41,209 nt of DNA. It comes from an uncultured Eubacteriales bacterium (lineage in GTDB: Bacteria > Bacillota > Clostridia > Oscillospirales > Oscillospiraceae). Below are positions 41,075 through 41,209 of this stretch, piece after piece (position 1 is the stretch's first letter; the number at the start of each line of letters is the position of its first letter). Below the pieces are notes generated by a model. It had not been told where the DNA came from and searched no databases. It saw only the letters and a program-made list of their open reading frames with translations. The stretch is from the NCBI GenBank assembly GCA_900319695.1, contig ONPN01000040.1, positions 1 through 41,209 on the forward strand, given 5' to 3'. The translations under genes were made by a program, and so were the position numbers.

Positions 41075-41209
41075 TTATTTCACCCTGCAGGATTTGGATG
41101 AAAGTGAGAAAACCAGGCATATTTACTATCTGTCATCATTAACACACGCGCATGAAATCAGTCTTCTGGGATGCAGAATCTATTGCGATTTATATGAAAT
41201 GCTTTTTGG
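41046..41209 (+). CDS. ADP-ribosylglycohydrolase-like fragment (partial at both ends)
   Basis: The plus-strand frame reads SLMRMLPLAIYF, then DESEKTRHIYYLSSLTHAHE and ISLLGCRIYCDLYEMLF to the edge of the window. SLMR.LPLA and SLTHAHEIS are core motifs of the ADP-ribosylglycohydrolase (DraG-like) family, which removes ADP-ribose from proteins or small molecules. The frame has a stop directly before this (TAA 41040-41042), so only the middle of a gene is present. Base composition is lower in GC than in the neighbouring gene. The first ~30 bases are shared with the antisense surface-protein gene. Confidence 0.65.

Overview
The window looks like chromosomal DNA of a GC-rich, spore-forming Clostridia member, most likely of the Oscillospirales (Oscillibacter or Flavonifractor-like). 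This rests on high-GC third codon positions, strong AGGAGG-type ribosome binding sites, a conserved oxygen-sensitive 2-hydroxyacyl-CoA dehydratase operon, a SpoIIQ-like LytM protein, and several kinds of short palindromic repeat familiar from that group. The taxonomic call is inference. No rRNA, tRNA or CRISPR array was seen.

Layout. 1-~2500: right end of a lower-GC Tn4451/CTn-type integrative element (DUF3789 peptide, TnpW-like peptide, TnpX large serine recombinase). It ends inside, and truncates, a LysM/GH18 YaaH-like gene. 3200-6540: a sensory cassette (HTH-receiver regulator, LytS-type kinase, membrane GGDEF protein) bounded by two copies of one ~48-bp palindrome. 6549-9192: self-regulated TetR repressor divergent from pepF. 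9199-11246: MotA-like and MotB/OmpA-like genes forming an orphan ion-driven motor operon. 11305-13647: LytM protein, a 188-bp MITE with a 4-bp target duplication, and enolase with a structured leader. 13937-17969: dehydratase operon (two subunits, a 70-aa membrane peptide, an ATP-dependent activator) under a near-consensus promoter.

18326-21550: a five-gene minus-strand cluster (AlaX editing protein, two small membrane proteins, two uncharacterised soluble proteins). 21702-22318: RelB/RelE-type toxin-antitoxin pair. 22352-24626: TPR/alpha-beta-hydrolase fusion and a catalytically dead rhomboid-like protein with a zinc ribbon. 24781-28638: rlmB and a 1013-aa protein that joins an acidic disordered half to a degenerate P-type-ATPase-like half. 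28743-28855: a dense run of hairpins. 28857-33729: operon of YyaL thioredoxin-domain protein, lipoprotein and GH3 glycosidase. 33837-35565: overlapping TPR and DUF4037 nucleotidyltransferase-like genes. 35705-39848: envelope operon of serine hydrolase, phosphodiester glycosidase (frameshifted) and Lgt-like membrane protein. 39908-41074: C-terminal part of a cthe_2159-type surface protein.

The last ~160 bases encode an ADP-ribosylglycohydrolase fragment on the opposite strand. It is fused to the surface-protein gene through about 26-30 bases that make sense in both genes, which points to an assembly chimera or a microhomology junction. The best candidates for undescribed biology are the degenerate P-type-ATPase-like protein, the orphan MotAB-like motor, the serine hydrolase/NAGPA/Lgt-like operon, the HTH-receiver cassette bounded by palindromes, and the TPR-DUF4037 pair.
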